From: Pelomonas lactea
GTDB taxonomy: Bacteria; Pseudomonadota; Gammaproteobacteria; Burkholderiales; Burkholderiaceae_C
Assembly (NCBI RefSeq): GCF_043555885.1
Contig: NZ_JBIGHX010000004.1
Span: 186,001 to 250,000 of the forward strand
DNA length: 64,000 bases
Direction: 5' to 3'
The first letter of the stretch is position 1, and every line of letters begins with the position of its first letter. Below are positions 1 to 7,594 of the stretch, in pieces. The notes beneath the pieces were generated by a model, which was given only the letters and a program-made list of their open reading frames with translations, was not told where the DNA came from and did not search any database. Position numbers and translations under genes: made by a program.

Positions 1-44
1 GCGGCCGGAGCTATGCGGCACTACGCGCTGATAAACTGTTAGGC
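1..44 (+). repeat. Partial attC-like site, left window edge
   Basis: The window opens in a short GC-rich stretch that ends in GTTAGGC (38-44), which fits the integron core-site consensus GTTRRRY. The next gene starts 32 bases later. The opposite half of the site would lie mostly left of the window, so the fold cannot be checked. Read together with the two similar sites at 681-739 and 1832-1901, it probably marks the end of a preceding gene cassette. Confidence 0.45.
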
Positions 45-76
45 CACATATAAAAGTTTTGCCGGGAGATCCAACA

Positions 77-664
77 ATGCAAGCTCGCTTGATCCTCGCA
101 CTTGGCCTCGCGATCACCGCACTACCGGCTTGGGCGCAATTTGGCAGCACGGGAGATCGAGAGAAGGGTATTGTTATATACCTATCTCAGACTGCCTATC
201 TGACATACTTTGACTTGGCTCTTTTATGCCTGTGTCCTGTATTTGGGGCTCTTGGAGGCGTAGTTTCTCGGCATTTGACACTTGCCGATATTCGCTCGAA
301 GCTGGATTCGAACTCGCATCTGTCCGAAAACACCACAGCGGACACGACCCAGACAGTCAAATATCAGCCGGCACCACACTTTGGTCCAAATGCAGTATTA
401 GTGGGTGCCATACTCGGGATAGTGGTTGCACTCTATTTTGTCGGGGCAATTACAGATCATGTGACATCGCTAGCAAGAGTTTTTGCGCTATGCATTCTCC
501 TTGGCTATCAAGCTTCAAATCTCTGGCGAGCGCAGGAGAAGATTATTGCCAGTTTGGTAGATGATCGACTCAGAACGCTGCTTGGCGACAAGAACTTTAT
601 AGGAATAAGGGCCGAGCAGGCATCAGAACACGGAGCTTCCCAAGATGCTCCAAGAACCAAATGA
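77..664 (+). CDS. Cassette-borne hypothetical membrane protein (195 aa)
   Basis: I do not recognise a family. The protein begins with a signal-like segment ending in PAWAQ (about residues 1-21). Hydrophobic stretches follow near residues 42-62, 102-122 and 128-145, so it is probably an inner-membrane protein with a cytoplasmic or periplasmic middle loop rich in Ser, Asp and Thr. I chose the ATG at 77 over an upstream TTG because GGGAGA lies a few bases ahead of it. Codon use is A/T-richer than in the chromosomal genes to the right. It lies between two attC-like sites and is followed after 87 bases by the RelA/SpoT-domain gene, as expected for separate integron cassettes. Function is unknown. 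A link to the downstream enzyme is possible but not shown. Confidence 0.7.
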   Translation: MQARLILALGLAITALPAWAQFGSTGDREKGIVIYLSQTAYLTYFDLALLCLCPVFGALGGVVSRHLTLADIRSKLDSNSHLSENTTADTTQTVKYQPAPHFGPNAVLVGAILGIVVALYFVGAITDHVTSLARVFALCILLGYQASNLWRAQEKIIASLVDDRLRTLLGDKNFIGIRAEQASEHGASQDAPRTK

Positions 665-680
665 CCGTTCGTCGAGATGC

Positions 681-739
681 GTCTTGACCGCTCATTCCAA
701 CGGACCGCCTCCGGCGGCAACTGAATTCAGACGCTAGGC
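681..739 (+). repeat. attC-like recombination site between cassettes
   Basis: A palindromic stretch of about 59 bases begins 16 bases after a stop codon and ends in GCTAGGC (733-739), one base away from the GTTRRRY core. The interior has the usual attC order: an outer arm around CTCATTCCAACGG, a GC-rich inner stem CCGCC-tcc-GGCGG (705-717) and a returning arm around TGAATTCAG. The left core (near 681-688) is degenerate. The next gene starts 12 bases after the right core, typical of cassettes. Confidence 0.6.
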
Positions 740-751
740 CGTACGAATCCA

Positions 752-1837
752 ATGTCGTACTCTGTACCACTCTTCAGCAAAAGCGCTGTCGACAAAGCTG
801 GTCGCGCTCTTGCCTCCACCAAGAGCGTCGACGAGTTCGATGAGGCCGCGTGGGATGTCTTGGGAAACTGGCGGGCATCTCATGCCTTTCCGCTGAACAC
901 CATCACGGTGAGTTTGAAGGGAAAGGTAAACCGACTCGGCTTGAAAGCCGTGGTTGTTCAGCGCCTGAAGCGATCACGCTCAATCTTGTCTAAGCTTTCG
1001 CGCGACTCAATGCGCCTGACGCAGATGCAAGACATAGGGGGCTGTCGTGCAGTGGTCCCTTCGATCGAAGACGTGTATACCTTGCGCGACAAGTTCTACA
1101 AGAGTCGGTCGAAGCACATCTTAATTTCGGAAGACGACTACATCGCCAGTCCCAAGGCCTCTGGGTATCGCGGTATTCACTTGATCTACAAATTTCAGAG
1201 CGAAGTCAAATCGGAGTACAACAATCTACTGCTCGAAGTCCAACTTCGCTCCCAAGTCCAGCATGCTTGGGCGACTGCAGTGGAAACCGTAGGAGCAGTA
1301 GTCGGGCAAGCTCTCAAGTCAAGCCAGGGTGAGAGTATGTGGCTCTCCTACTTCCAAACGGCATCGGTTGCATTCGAGTACACGGAGACGCCTGCATTTG
1401 GCAGAACCCCGCATATGTCACGGGGGCTGGTCGCACGCGAACTCGAGAAGCTGCACACAAAACTCGATGTCACCAAGAAACTGACTGCTTATCGTGCTGC
1501 GCTGCGCGCAACCGAGACACCAACCGCTAAGAATGCCGGTTACTTTCTTTTGGTGCTTTTACCAGATGAGCCAGGGTTACAGGTGTTCTCTTTCGCGAAG
1601 GAAGAAGCAGATGCTGCGCAAAAGGAGTACCAACGATACGAGCGGCTACTCCCATTTCAGTCCCGTCAAGTCCCGCTTTTCCCAGAGCTGGCCGACTACT
1701 CGGGTGCTCAAGTCGTTCTCGTAGGCGCAGAGTCATTTCGGTCTATTCGGGAGGCGTATCCAAACTACTACCTCGACACCGAGAAGTTTGTGTCTTTGGT
1801 TACTCACTTCATACAAAGATATCGACGTTCGGCCTAA
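752..1837 (+). CDS. RelA/SpoT-domain nucleotidyltransferase on a gene cassette (361 aa)
   Basis: This protein carries a RelA/SpoT-type synthetase domain at about residues 65-175. Visible motifs are DIGGCR near residue 94 (the Mg-binding Asp), GYRGIH near 136 (the guanine-stacking Tyr) and EVQLRSQVQHAWA from about 161 (the catalytic Glu). There is no HD hydrolase, TGS or ACT domain, so it is not a housekeeping Rel. Family members make (p)ppGpp or, as toxic small alarmone synthetases, (p)ppApp or pyrophosphorylated tRNA. Which product applies here cannot be read from sequence. The C-terminal 180 residues are unassigned and could hold a regulatory or antitoxin-like part. The ATG lies 12 bases after an attC core and has no clear Shine-Dalgarno site. 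Base composition is lower in G+C than the neighbouring chromosome. A phage-defence or toxin role is an inference from the family and the cassette setting. Confidence 0.85.
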   Translation: MSYSVPLFSKSAVDKAGRALASTKSVDEFDEAAWDVLGNWRASHAFPLNTITVSLKGKVNRLGLKAVVVQRLKRSRSILSKLSRDSMRLTQMQDIGGCRAVVPSIEDVYTLRDKFYKSRSKHILISEDDYIASPKASGYRGIHLIYKFQSEVKSEYNNLLLEVQLRSQVQHAWATAVETVGAVVGQALKSSQGESMWLSYFQTASVAFEYTETPAFGRTPHMSRGLVARELEKLHTKLDVTKKLTAYRAALRATETPTAKNAGYFLLVLLPDEPGLQVFSFAKEEADAAQKEYQRYERLLPFQSRQVPLFPELADYSGAQVVLVGAESFRSIREAYPNYYLDTEKFVSLVTHFIQRYRRSA

Positions 1838-1901
1838 ACATACATCGACGGGAAGTCTGGCCGGCTGCGCCGCCAAGCCGCCCCCATGTCAGGCGTAGGG
1901 C
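1832..1901 (+). repeat. attC-like site ending the cassette array
   Basis: The site starts with GCCTAAA (1832-1838), overlapping the stop codon of the RelA/SpoT-domain gene, and ends with GTAGGGC (1895-1901). Both are near matches to the core boxes RYYYAAC and GTTRRRY. Between them is an imperfect hairpin with inner arms around TGGCCGGC and GCCGCCAA. No further cassette gene follows: from about 1902 the sequence passes to the GntR regulator on the opposite strand. Confidence 0.55.
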
Positions 1902-2010
1902 TGCCTGATCCGCGGTATTTCCGTCTTGGAATGTAGAGCGGCCACTCGGCTGTACTGGCAGGGACGACTGCAGCCAGCCTGAAGCCGACACCGCATTCAC
2001 GCGCCTTTTT

Positions 2011-2688
2011 TCAAAGAATGAGGTACTCCGGATACCTCTGCTGAATCTCCTCCACCGACGCCAGCGTGCCCGACAGGTGCTCCCGCACCGCCTGCTGTGC
2101 GGCGTCGGCATCGCCGGCCTCGATGGCGGCCAGGATGGCCTGGTGGCCGTCCATGATGGAGGCGGTCTTGCCGGTGAATGGCGAGTGCAGCAAGCGCAGC
2201 CGGTCGACGTGGCCGGACATCTTCACCACCACCGCCCACAACCGCGGCAGGCCGGCGGCCGCGTACATCTGGCGGTGGAACTCCTTGTCGGCCGAGATGA
2301 AGCCGGTGAAGTCCTTGCGCTCGGCGAACTCGGCCTGCAGTGACAGCTGCGTGCGCAGTCCGGCAATGACGGCCTCGTCTGGGGCCTGCGCCAGCTGCCG
2401 CGCGATCTCGATCTCCACCGAGCGGCGCAGGTAGTGCGCCTCGCGGGCGGCCGGCACGTCGATGCGGCTGACCTGCGTCGTGTACTGCGCGCGGATGACG
2501 ACGAGGCCTTCCTCGCTGAGCCGCATCAGCGCGTCGCGCACGGGCGTCTGGCTGACGCCGAACTGCTGGGCGAGCTCGGCGCGGTCCAGCGCCAGGCCCG
2601 GCGCGAGTTCCAGCGAAACGATGGCGGCCCGCAGGGACTCGACGACCTGCGGGGCGGCGTGGCGGGTGGGGTCCAGCGTGAAATTCAT
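2011..2688 (-). CDS. GntR family transcriptional regulator, FCD (FadR) subfamily
   Basis: A 225-residue regulator with an N-terminal winged helix-turn-helix (about residues 10-75, with the typical stretch AQQFGVSQTPVRDALMRL) and a C-terminal all-helical FCD ligand-binding domain (about 85-210). FCD regulators usually bind organic acids, often sugar acids, through a metal site and repress uptake and catabolic genes. It lies downstream of and on the same strand as an FAA-hydrolase family gene, beyond which a TonB receptor gene is transcribed divergently, so the expected role is local control of those genes. A palindrome at 2720-2733, just before its own start, is nearly the same as one at 4130-4143 and suggests autoregulation. 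Confidence 0.88.
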   Translation of the reverse strand: MNFTLDPTRHAAPQVVESLRAAIVSLELAPGLALDRAELAQQFGVSQTPVRDALMRLSEEGLVVIRAQYTTQVSRIDVPAAREAHYLRRSVEIEIARQLAQAPDEAVIAGLRTQLSLQAEFAERKDFTGFISADKEFHRQMYAAAGLPRLWAVVVKMSGHVDRLRLLHSPFTGKTASIMDGHQAILAAIEAGDADAAQQAVREHLSGTLASVEEIQQRYPEYLIL

Positions 2689-2719
2689 CTTGGATGGGTT
2701 CGGGTGCTCCGGGTGGCAC

Positions 2720-2733
2720 GCTAATGCATCAGT
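2720..2733. promoter_or_regulatory. Putative operator of the GntR regulator (site 1)
   Basis: GCTAATGCATCAGT is an imperfect palindrome located 32 bases upstream of the regulator's start codon. It differs from the site at 4130-4143 (ACTAATACATTAGT) at only three positions, all transitions. Two near-identical dyads at the two promoter regions of one locus make this a good candidate binding site for the local GntR protein. Binding is inferred. Confidence 0.6.
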
Positions 2734-2789
2734 GCCGGATGGCCCAGGTGGGAATCACGCGGTCGGCCCGCCGGCCGGCGGTGGACCGC

Positions 2790-2824
2790 AAAAAAACGGC
2801 GGCTCCGCACGGGGCGGGCCGCCG
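2790..2824 (-). terminator. Rho-independent terminator after the FAA-hydrolase gene
   Basis: Read on the minus strand, a stem GGCGGC/GCCGCC (extended by further pairs across a G/C-rich loop) is followed by a run of seven T. It lies about 45 bases past the stop codon of the FAA-hydrolase family gene and before the regulator gene, so the two are probably separate transcripts. Confidence 0.7.
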
Positions 2825-2866
2825 CAAGAGACGGGACGCCCACCAGCCCGGGCGTCCGACCAGAGA

Positions 2867-4066
2867 TCAGTTCGGTGCGCGGCCTCCCCGCAGGTGCCGC
2901 AGCAGCGCGCCGACGCCGTAGGTCCACGGCGGGATGGCGTCGCTGCGCTGCACGGTGTTGACGAGGGTGCCCAGCGCGGGGCTGGCGATGGTGACGACGT
3001 CGCCCAGCCGGTGCGTGAAGCCGGCGCCGGGTGCGCCGCGGTCCTGGATGGGCGAGAACATCGTGCCCAGGAACAGCAGGAAGCCGTCGGGGTACTGGTG
3101 GTGCGGGCCGCAGGCGTGGCGCACCAGTTCCAGCGGGTCGCGGCTGATCTGCTGCATGTGGCTCTCGCCTTCCAGCAGGAAACCATCCTCCGCGCCCTCG
3201 ATGCGCAGGCTCACGGTGGCGGCGCGCACGGTGTCGAGTGTGAAGCCGTCGTCGAACAGCCGGATGAACGGGCCGATGGCGCAGGAGCCGTTGTTGTCTT
3301 TGGCCTTGCCCAGCAGCAGCGCGCTGCGGCCCTCGATGTCGCGCAGGTTGACGTCGTTGCCCAGCGTCGCGCCGACGACCTCGGCGCGGCCGTTGACGGC
3401 CAGCACGACCTCGGGCTCGGGGTTGTTCCACTGCGAGTCGGGGTGCAGGCCCACGGCTTCGCCGAAGCCCACGGCCGACATGGGCTGCGCTTTCGTGAAG
3501 ACCTCGGCGTCGGGCCCCAGGCCCACCTCCAGGTAGGGCGACCACGCGCCGCGCGCGGTGAATTCGGCCTTCAGGCGTTGCGCGGCGGCCGAGCCGGGGC
3601 GGATGCTGGACAGGTCGGTGCCCAGCGTCGCCGTCAGCGACTGGCGCAGGTCGTGCGCGCGTGCGGCGCTGCCGCCGGCCTGCGCCTCGATGACGCGTTC
3701 CAGCAGGCTGACCGCGAAGGTCACGCCGCAGGCCTTGATGGCCTGCAGGTCGCAGGGTGCCAGCGGGCGGGGCAGGGCGGGGTCGGGCGTGGCGGCGAGC
3801 GCGTTGGCCAGCACGGCCTGCACGGGCCCCAGCACCGGGCCCGGCGCCTCGCGGACGAGCGCCAGCAGGTCGGCACGGTCCAGCAGTTCCGACAGCGTGG
3901 CGGCATGGGCGGACAGGTCCACCAGCAGGCCGGCCCGCACCGTCACCAGCGCGGGGCCGCCCAGGTCAGGCCGCCACACGCGGCCCACCAGCGTGGCGTG
4001 GGCCGTGTCGGCGGGCAGGAAGGCGGGGTTGTCCAGCATCGCGTTGAAGTGACGTTGATGCGTCAT
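2867..4066 (-). CDS. FAA hydrolase family protein (sugar-acid dehydratase/hydrolase type)
   Basis: The C-terminal half has the fumarylacetoacetate-hydrolase fold signatures: the metal-binding NNPEPEVVLAV segment, LGNDVNLRDIEG and GKAKDNNGSCAIGP. The N-terminal half is a family-specific extension. The whole is about 399 residues. Relatives of this length next to TonB receptors and FCD regulators are often 2-keto-3-deoxy-sugar-acid dehydratases or acylpyruvate hydrolases of pentose or uronate breakdown; the exact substrate is not readable. I prefer the ATG at 4066, with AGGT about ten bases upstream, over a TTG at 4093. The gene is divergent from the TonB receptor and shares its regulatory region with it, so the two are likely induced together when the substrate is taken up. 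Confidence 0.82.
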   Translation of the reverse strand: MTHQRHFNAMLDNPAFLPADTAHATLVGRVWRPDLGGPALVTVRAGLLVDLSAHAATLSELLDRADLLALVREAPGPVLGPVQAVLANALAATPDPALPRPLAPCDLQAIKACGVTFAVSLLERVIEAQAGGSAARAHDLRQSLTATLGTDLSSIRPGSAAAQRLKAEFTARGAWSPYLEVGLGPDAEVFTKAQPMSAVGFGEAVGLHPDSQWNNPEPEVVLAVNGRAEVVGATLGNDVNLRDIEGRSALLLGKAKDNNGSCAIGPFIRLFDDGFTLDTVRAATVSLRIEGAEDGFLLEGESHMQQISRDPLELVRHACGPHHQYPDGFLLFLGTMFSPIQDRGAPGAGFTHRLGDVVTIASPALGTLVNTVQRSDAIPPWTYGVGALLRHLRGGRAPN

Positions 4067-4129
4067 TGTGAGCGCTACCTGTCTTCCTGCCAAGTGCTGT
4101 GCATCGGCTCGAATCCGGGTGATTCAGAC

Positions 4130-4143
4130 ACTAATACATTAGT
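4130..4143. promoter_or_regulatory. Putative operator of the GntR regulator (site 2)
   Basis: ACTAATACATTAGT is a near-perfect dyad in the divergent region between the FAA-hydrolase and TonB-receptor genes. It matches the palindrome before the GntR gene at 11 of 14 positions. It sits 11 bases upstream of the -35 element of the receptor promoter and 64 bases from the divergent start codon, a position from which one repressor dimer could act on both genes. Confidence 0.62.
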
Positions 4144-4154
4144 ACACACCCTTG

Positions 4155-4183
4155 TTGACCATGCGGATGCGCCCGCGTAAATT
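4155..4183 (+). promoter_or_regulatory. Sigma-70 type promoter of the TonB receptor
   Basis: TTGACC (4155-4160) and TAAATT (4178-4183) are separated by 17 bases, a good match to the sigma-70 consensus. About 83 bases lie between the -10 element and the receptor start codon at 4267, which has AAGGAG at 4255-4260. Confidence 0.65.
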
Positions 4184-4266
4184 GAAAATGTGCGCGCTAA
4201 CATTTTGGTAGCTGCCGAGTCGGATGGCCCGCGTATCAGGGTCGTAGAACCACCAAGGAGACATTG

Positions 4267-7200
4267 ATGATCACGACAAATCCGCGCGTCCATCGCCGCG
4301 CGCGTTCCGGCCAGCTGGCGCTGGGCACCACGCTGCTGGCCGGCCTGATCGCCCAGGCCTACGCGCAGACCGCGCCGGCCGCCGATCAGCAGAAGCTGGA
4401 CACCGTGGTGGTGACCGGCATCCGCGCGTCGCTGGAGAGTGCGGCCAACGCGAAGAAGAACTCGGTGGGCTTCATCGACGCCATCACCGCCGAGGACATG
4501 GGCAAGTTCCCGGACAGCAACGTCGCCGAGTCCATCTCGCGCATCCCGGGCGTCACGCTGACGCGCGAGATCACCGGCGAGGGCCTGCAGATCCAGATCC
4601 GCGGCCTGGGCACCAATTTCACGCGCATCCTGCTGAACGGCGCACCGGTCGCGTCGGCCTCCACCGGCCGCGTGGACTCGGGCAGCGCCAACCGCGAAGT
4701 CGACATGGACTTCCTGCCGGGCGAACTGTTCAGCCGCGTGACCGTCGTCAAGAGCCCCACGGCCTCGATGCTGGAAGGCGGCGCCGCCGGCATCGTCGAC
4801 ATGCGCAGCGCCCGCCCGTTCGACAAGAAGGGCCTGCGCACCGCGTTCACGCTGACCGGCACGAAGAACCAGCAGGCCGATCGCTGGGGCAACCGCGGCT
4901 CGGCGCTGGTCAGCAACACCTGGGACAACACCTTCGGCGTGCTGGCCGGCGTGGCCTGGTCCACCAACAAGGTCAAGACCACCGGCTTCGAGTCCATCGG
5001 CTGGACCAACGCCAACCTGCTGGCCTCGCAGAGCAGCAGCGCCACGCGCAACAACACCGGCGGCGGCAACTGGACCATTCCCGGCGCCGTGCCGTCCAAC
5101 GCGGGCAACGGCCTGACGGCGGGCGACACCATCAACGAGGCCTTCCTGCTGGCCAAGAACCCGGGGCTGACGATCACGCAGATCGACAACGCCATCATTC
5201 CGCGTCTGGGCCGTGCGATGGTGGCCGAGGGCAGCCGCGACCGCCAGAACGCCATCCTGTCGCTGGAGGCGCGCCCCAACAGCTCGGCGCAGTTCTTCCT
5301 GGACCTGATCCACGGCCACAAGAAGAACGAGTTCGAGCGCTCCGACATCAACTGGGTGGGCCGCAACGGCTCGGCCATTCCCATCAACATGAAGGTGGAC
5401 GGCGACTGCGCCAACGGCTGCGTCGTCACCAAGGGCACGTTCGCGAACTCGCAGTACTTCCTGGAGTACCGCCCGTACACCGAAGACACCAAGTTCAACA
5501 GCATCAACCCCGGCATGAAGCTGCGCTTCAGCGACAGCGTCAGCCTGGACGTGCAGGCCAACGTGACGCGCAGCGACTTCCATCGCCAGTCGCCCACGGT
5601 GCTGCTGCAGACGGTGCTGGGCTCGGGCATCACGACCGAGTACGACAACAGCAGCGGCGTGCCGCAGTTGAAGGCCACCAACACGCTGACCGGCGCCACC
5701 GACATCCTGAACACGCCCGCCGCGTTCGGCTGGAACGGCGGCCGCGTGAACGTGCAGGAGGAGAAGCGCAAGGTGCGCACGTCCGGCCTGCGCGCGGCGT
5801 TCGACATCGATGCCGACATCGTCGACATCAAGGTGGGCGGCGCGTACGACAACGTGTCGCGCCGCATCGACTCGCTGAACAACGACAACTACTGGTCCAA
5901 CATCGTCTGCGGCCGCAACCTCAACGTGTTCCTGCCGGGCCCCAACACGACCAACAAGAACGGCTGCAACGGCACCGGCGCCGCCGGCTCCGCGGCTGCG
6001 GACTACCCCGGCTACGGCACCGGCTACACCGCCGGCGCGACGACGCCGCTGCAGTACCTCGGCTCGGCCATCCCCAACGCGGCCGTGCCGGGCTACCTGT
6101 CGGCCAACTCGCGCGGCTTCGTCGCGCTGGACTGGGCCCGCTTCGCCAAGGACGCCAACTACGCCGCCGCGCATGACACCGCGGTGCCCGGCATCGGCGG
6201 CACCAACACCGGCGTGAACCCCGGCTACTTCCAGGAGAAGGTCACGTCGCTCTTCGCCGAGGTGAACGGCGAGACGCAGCTGCTGGGCAACAACTTGCGC
6301 TACAACGCCGGCGCCCGCTACGCGACGACGACGCAGACCTTCGCGTCGCTGAGCGCGCCGGCCGACCCGCGCAACGCCGCGCTGAACCTGGCCGACGGCG
6401 GCCGCTACCCCGCGTCCGTCGTCGAGAGCCTGACGACGACGACCTACGGCAACTTCCTGCCGTCCGGCAGCCTGGCCTACAACCTGCGGCCGGACCTGCT
6501 GGCCCGTGCGTCCATGTCCAAGACGATCACGCGCGCCGACCCCACGTCGCTGCGCGCGCTGACGGCCAGCTTCACCGACCCCTCGGCCCAGAACGGCACG
6601 CTGACCAACCCCGACCTCAAGCCCTACCAGTCCAAGAACACCGACCTGGGCCTGGAGTGGTACACCGGCCGCGAGGGCTACGTGGCGCTGGCCTGGTTCA
6701 AGAAGAGCATCACGGGCTTCACGGCCACCAAGACGTTCAACGTGCCGTTCAGCACCTTGAACCAGTACGGCATCAACTGGACCAGCGGCCTGACCCGCGA
6801 CCAGCGCACCAACCTCTACAAGAGCGCGGGCCTGGCCGTGCCGGCCGACCTGGACGCGCTGCCGTCGCCGGCTGACCTGGCCAAGATCAACGCCAACCCC
6901 ATCGTGCTGTCGCAGGTGCAGAACACGAGCGACGCGCTGAACATCAAGGGCCTGGAGCTCACGGTGCAGCAGCCGCTGGAGATCCTGACGTCCTACCTGA
7001 AGGGCTTCGGCGTCAGCGCCAACTACACCAAGGTCAAGCAGTCGGGCGCCAACGTGGCCATCGGCGTGCCGCCCTACACCTACAACCTGGCGGCGTACTA
7101 CGAAGGCCGGTTCGGCGGCTTCCGCGTGACGAAGAACTTCACCAAGGGCACGCAGTCCAGCGGCACGGGCCAGAACGGCATCACCGCCGCCGCGTTCTAC

Positions 7201-7404
7201 GGCATGGACTATGCGCAGGTGGACTTCACTTCGCGCGTGAACCTTGGCGAGATCATCGGCTGGAAGAAGGACCTGCAGGCCACGTTCGACATCTTCAACG
7301 TGACCCGCAGCAGCCAGCGCACCAACTTCCAGTTCGCCAACGCGCCGTATGCGATCTACGAGCCGGGCCGGACTTACCAGGTCGGGTTGCGCGCGAGCTT
7401 CTGA
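4267..7404 (+). CDS. TonB-dependent receptor, Xanthomonas-Caulobacter type
   Basis: An outer-membrane active-transport protein of 1045 residues. A signal peptide ends at AYAQ (about residue 34), followed by the VVVTGIRAS sequence typical of the plug start, a plug domain to about residue 180 (SISRIPGVTL, IQIRGLGTNF, ILLNG) and a long 22-strand beta-barrel ending in the aromatic residue of RASF. The plug motifs are those of the subfamily common in Xanthomonas and Caulobacter that imports plant-derived glycans or their breakdown products. The ATG is preceded by AAGGAG with a six-base gap. Context (GntR-FCD regulator, FAA-hydrolase family enzyme) points to a carbohydrate or aromatic-acid ligand rather than iron. 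No siderophore genes are near. Confidence 0.93.
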   Translation: MITTNPRVHRRARSGQLALGTTLLAGLIAQAYAQTAPAADQQKLDTVVVTGIRASLESAANAKKNSVGFIDAITAEDMGKFPDSNVAESISRIPGVTLTREITGEGLQIQIRGLGTNFTRILLNGAPVASASTGRVDSGSANREVDMDFLPGELFSRVTVVKSPTASMLEGGAAGIVDMRSARPFDKKGLRTAFTLTGTKNQQADRWGNRGSALVSNTWDNTFGVLAGVAWSTNKVKTTGFESIGWTNANLLASQSSSATRNNTGGGNWTIPGAVPSNAGNGLTAGDTINEAFLLAKNPGLTITQIDNAIIPRLGRAMVAEGSRDRQNAILSLEARPNSSAQFFLDLIHGHKKNEFERSDINWVGRNGSAIPINMKVDGDCANGCVVTKGTFANSQYFLEYRPYTEDTKFNSINPGMKLRFSDSVSLDVQANVTRSDFHRQSPTVLLQTVLGSGITTEYDNSSGVPQLKATNTLTGATDILNTPAAFGWNGGRVNVQEEKRKVRTSGLRAAFDIDADIVDIKVGGAYDNVSRRIDSLNNDNYWSNIVCGRNLNVFLPGPNTTNKNGCNGTGAAGSAAADYPGYGTGYTAGATTPLQYLGSAIPNAAVPGYLSANSRGFVALDWARFAKDANYAAAHDTAVPGIGGTNTGVNPGYFQEKVTSLFAEVNGETQLLGNNLRYNAGARYATTTQTFASLSAPADPRNAALNLADGGRYPASVVESLTTTTYGNFLPSGSLAYNLRPDLLARASMSKTITRADPTSLRALTASFTDPSAQNGTLTNPDLKPYQSKNTDLGLEWYTGREGYVALAWFKKSITGFTATKTFNVPFSTLNQYGINWTSGLTRDQRTNLYKSAGLAVPADLDALPSPADLAKINANPIVLSQVQNTSDALNIKGLELTVQQPLEILTSYLKGFGVSANYTKVKQSGANVAIGVPPYTYNLAAYYEGRFGGFRVTKNFTKGTQSSGTGQNGITAAAFYGMDYAQVDFTSRVNLGEIIGWKKDLQATFDIFNVTRSSQRTNFQFANAPYAIYEPGRTYQVGLRASF

Positions 7405-7429
7405 GGCCCCTCGCCCAGCTCGCCTCGCC

Positions 7430-7539
7430 GAACGCGGGCGAGTCTGGTCTGTCACCCGAGGGACGGCGATGCTTGCGGCGTTGAGCCGCAAGCACATCGT
7501 CATCGCGGGCCGGCTTGGGGCGGCCCGGCGCTCGGGCCC
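7430..7539 (+). repeat. Dispersed two-hairpin repeat, copy A
   Basis: A ~110-base element just after the TonB-receptor stop codon. It holds hairpin 1 (GCTTGCGGC at 7471-7479 pairing with GCCGCAAGC at 7485-7493) and hairpin 2 (GGGCCG at 7507-7512 pairing with CGGCCC at 7521-7526). A copy of clearly the same sequence lies on the minus strand at 41601-41715. A base pair in hairpin 1 differs between copies in a compensated way. A short reading frame crosses both copies but its frame is not kept, so a structured non-coding element is more likely. Confidence 0.75.
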
Positions 7540-7551
7540 AACAGCCAATAC

Positions 7552-7583
7552 AAAAAGGGCTCCCTCGCGGGAGCCCCTTTTTA
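7552..7583. terminator. Bidirectional rho-independent terminator
   Basis: GGGCTCCC (7557-7564), a four-base loop and GGGAGCCC (7569-7576), flanked by five A on the left and five T on the right. It separates the convergent TonB receptor and SGNH hydrolase genes and can act in both directions. Confidence 0.9.
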
Positions 7584-7594
7584 TTCCGCGGGAC

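Noticed and set aside
2715..2728. TGGCACG...TGC before the GntR gene as a sigma-54 promoter
   Set aside because: The GG-GC spacing is nine rather than ten, and the site faces away from the regulator gene.
2462..4180. 572-codon + strand frame over the GntR and FAA-hydrolase genes
   Set aside because: It is low-complexity, has no motif and runs opposite two genes with clear domains.
7468..7539. Short ORF (starting MLAALSR) in the two-hairpin repeat as a conserved peptide gene
   Set aside because: The reading frame changes between the two copies after about 12 codons while the stems are preserved.
4075..7548. 1157-codon open frame opposite the TonB receptor
   Set aside because: It is antisense to a well-supported gene, of repetitive Arg/Ala/Gly/Val composition, and typical of frames kept open by high G+C.
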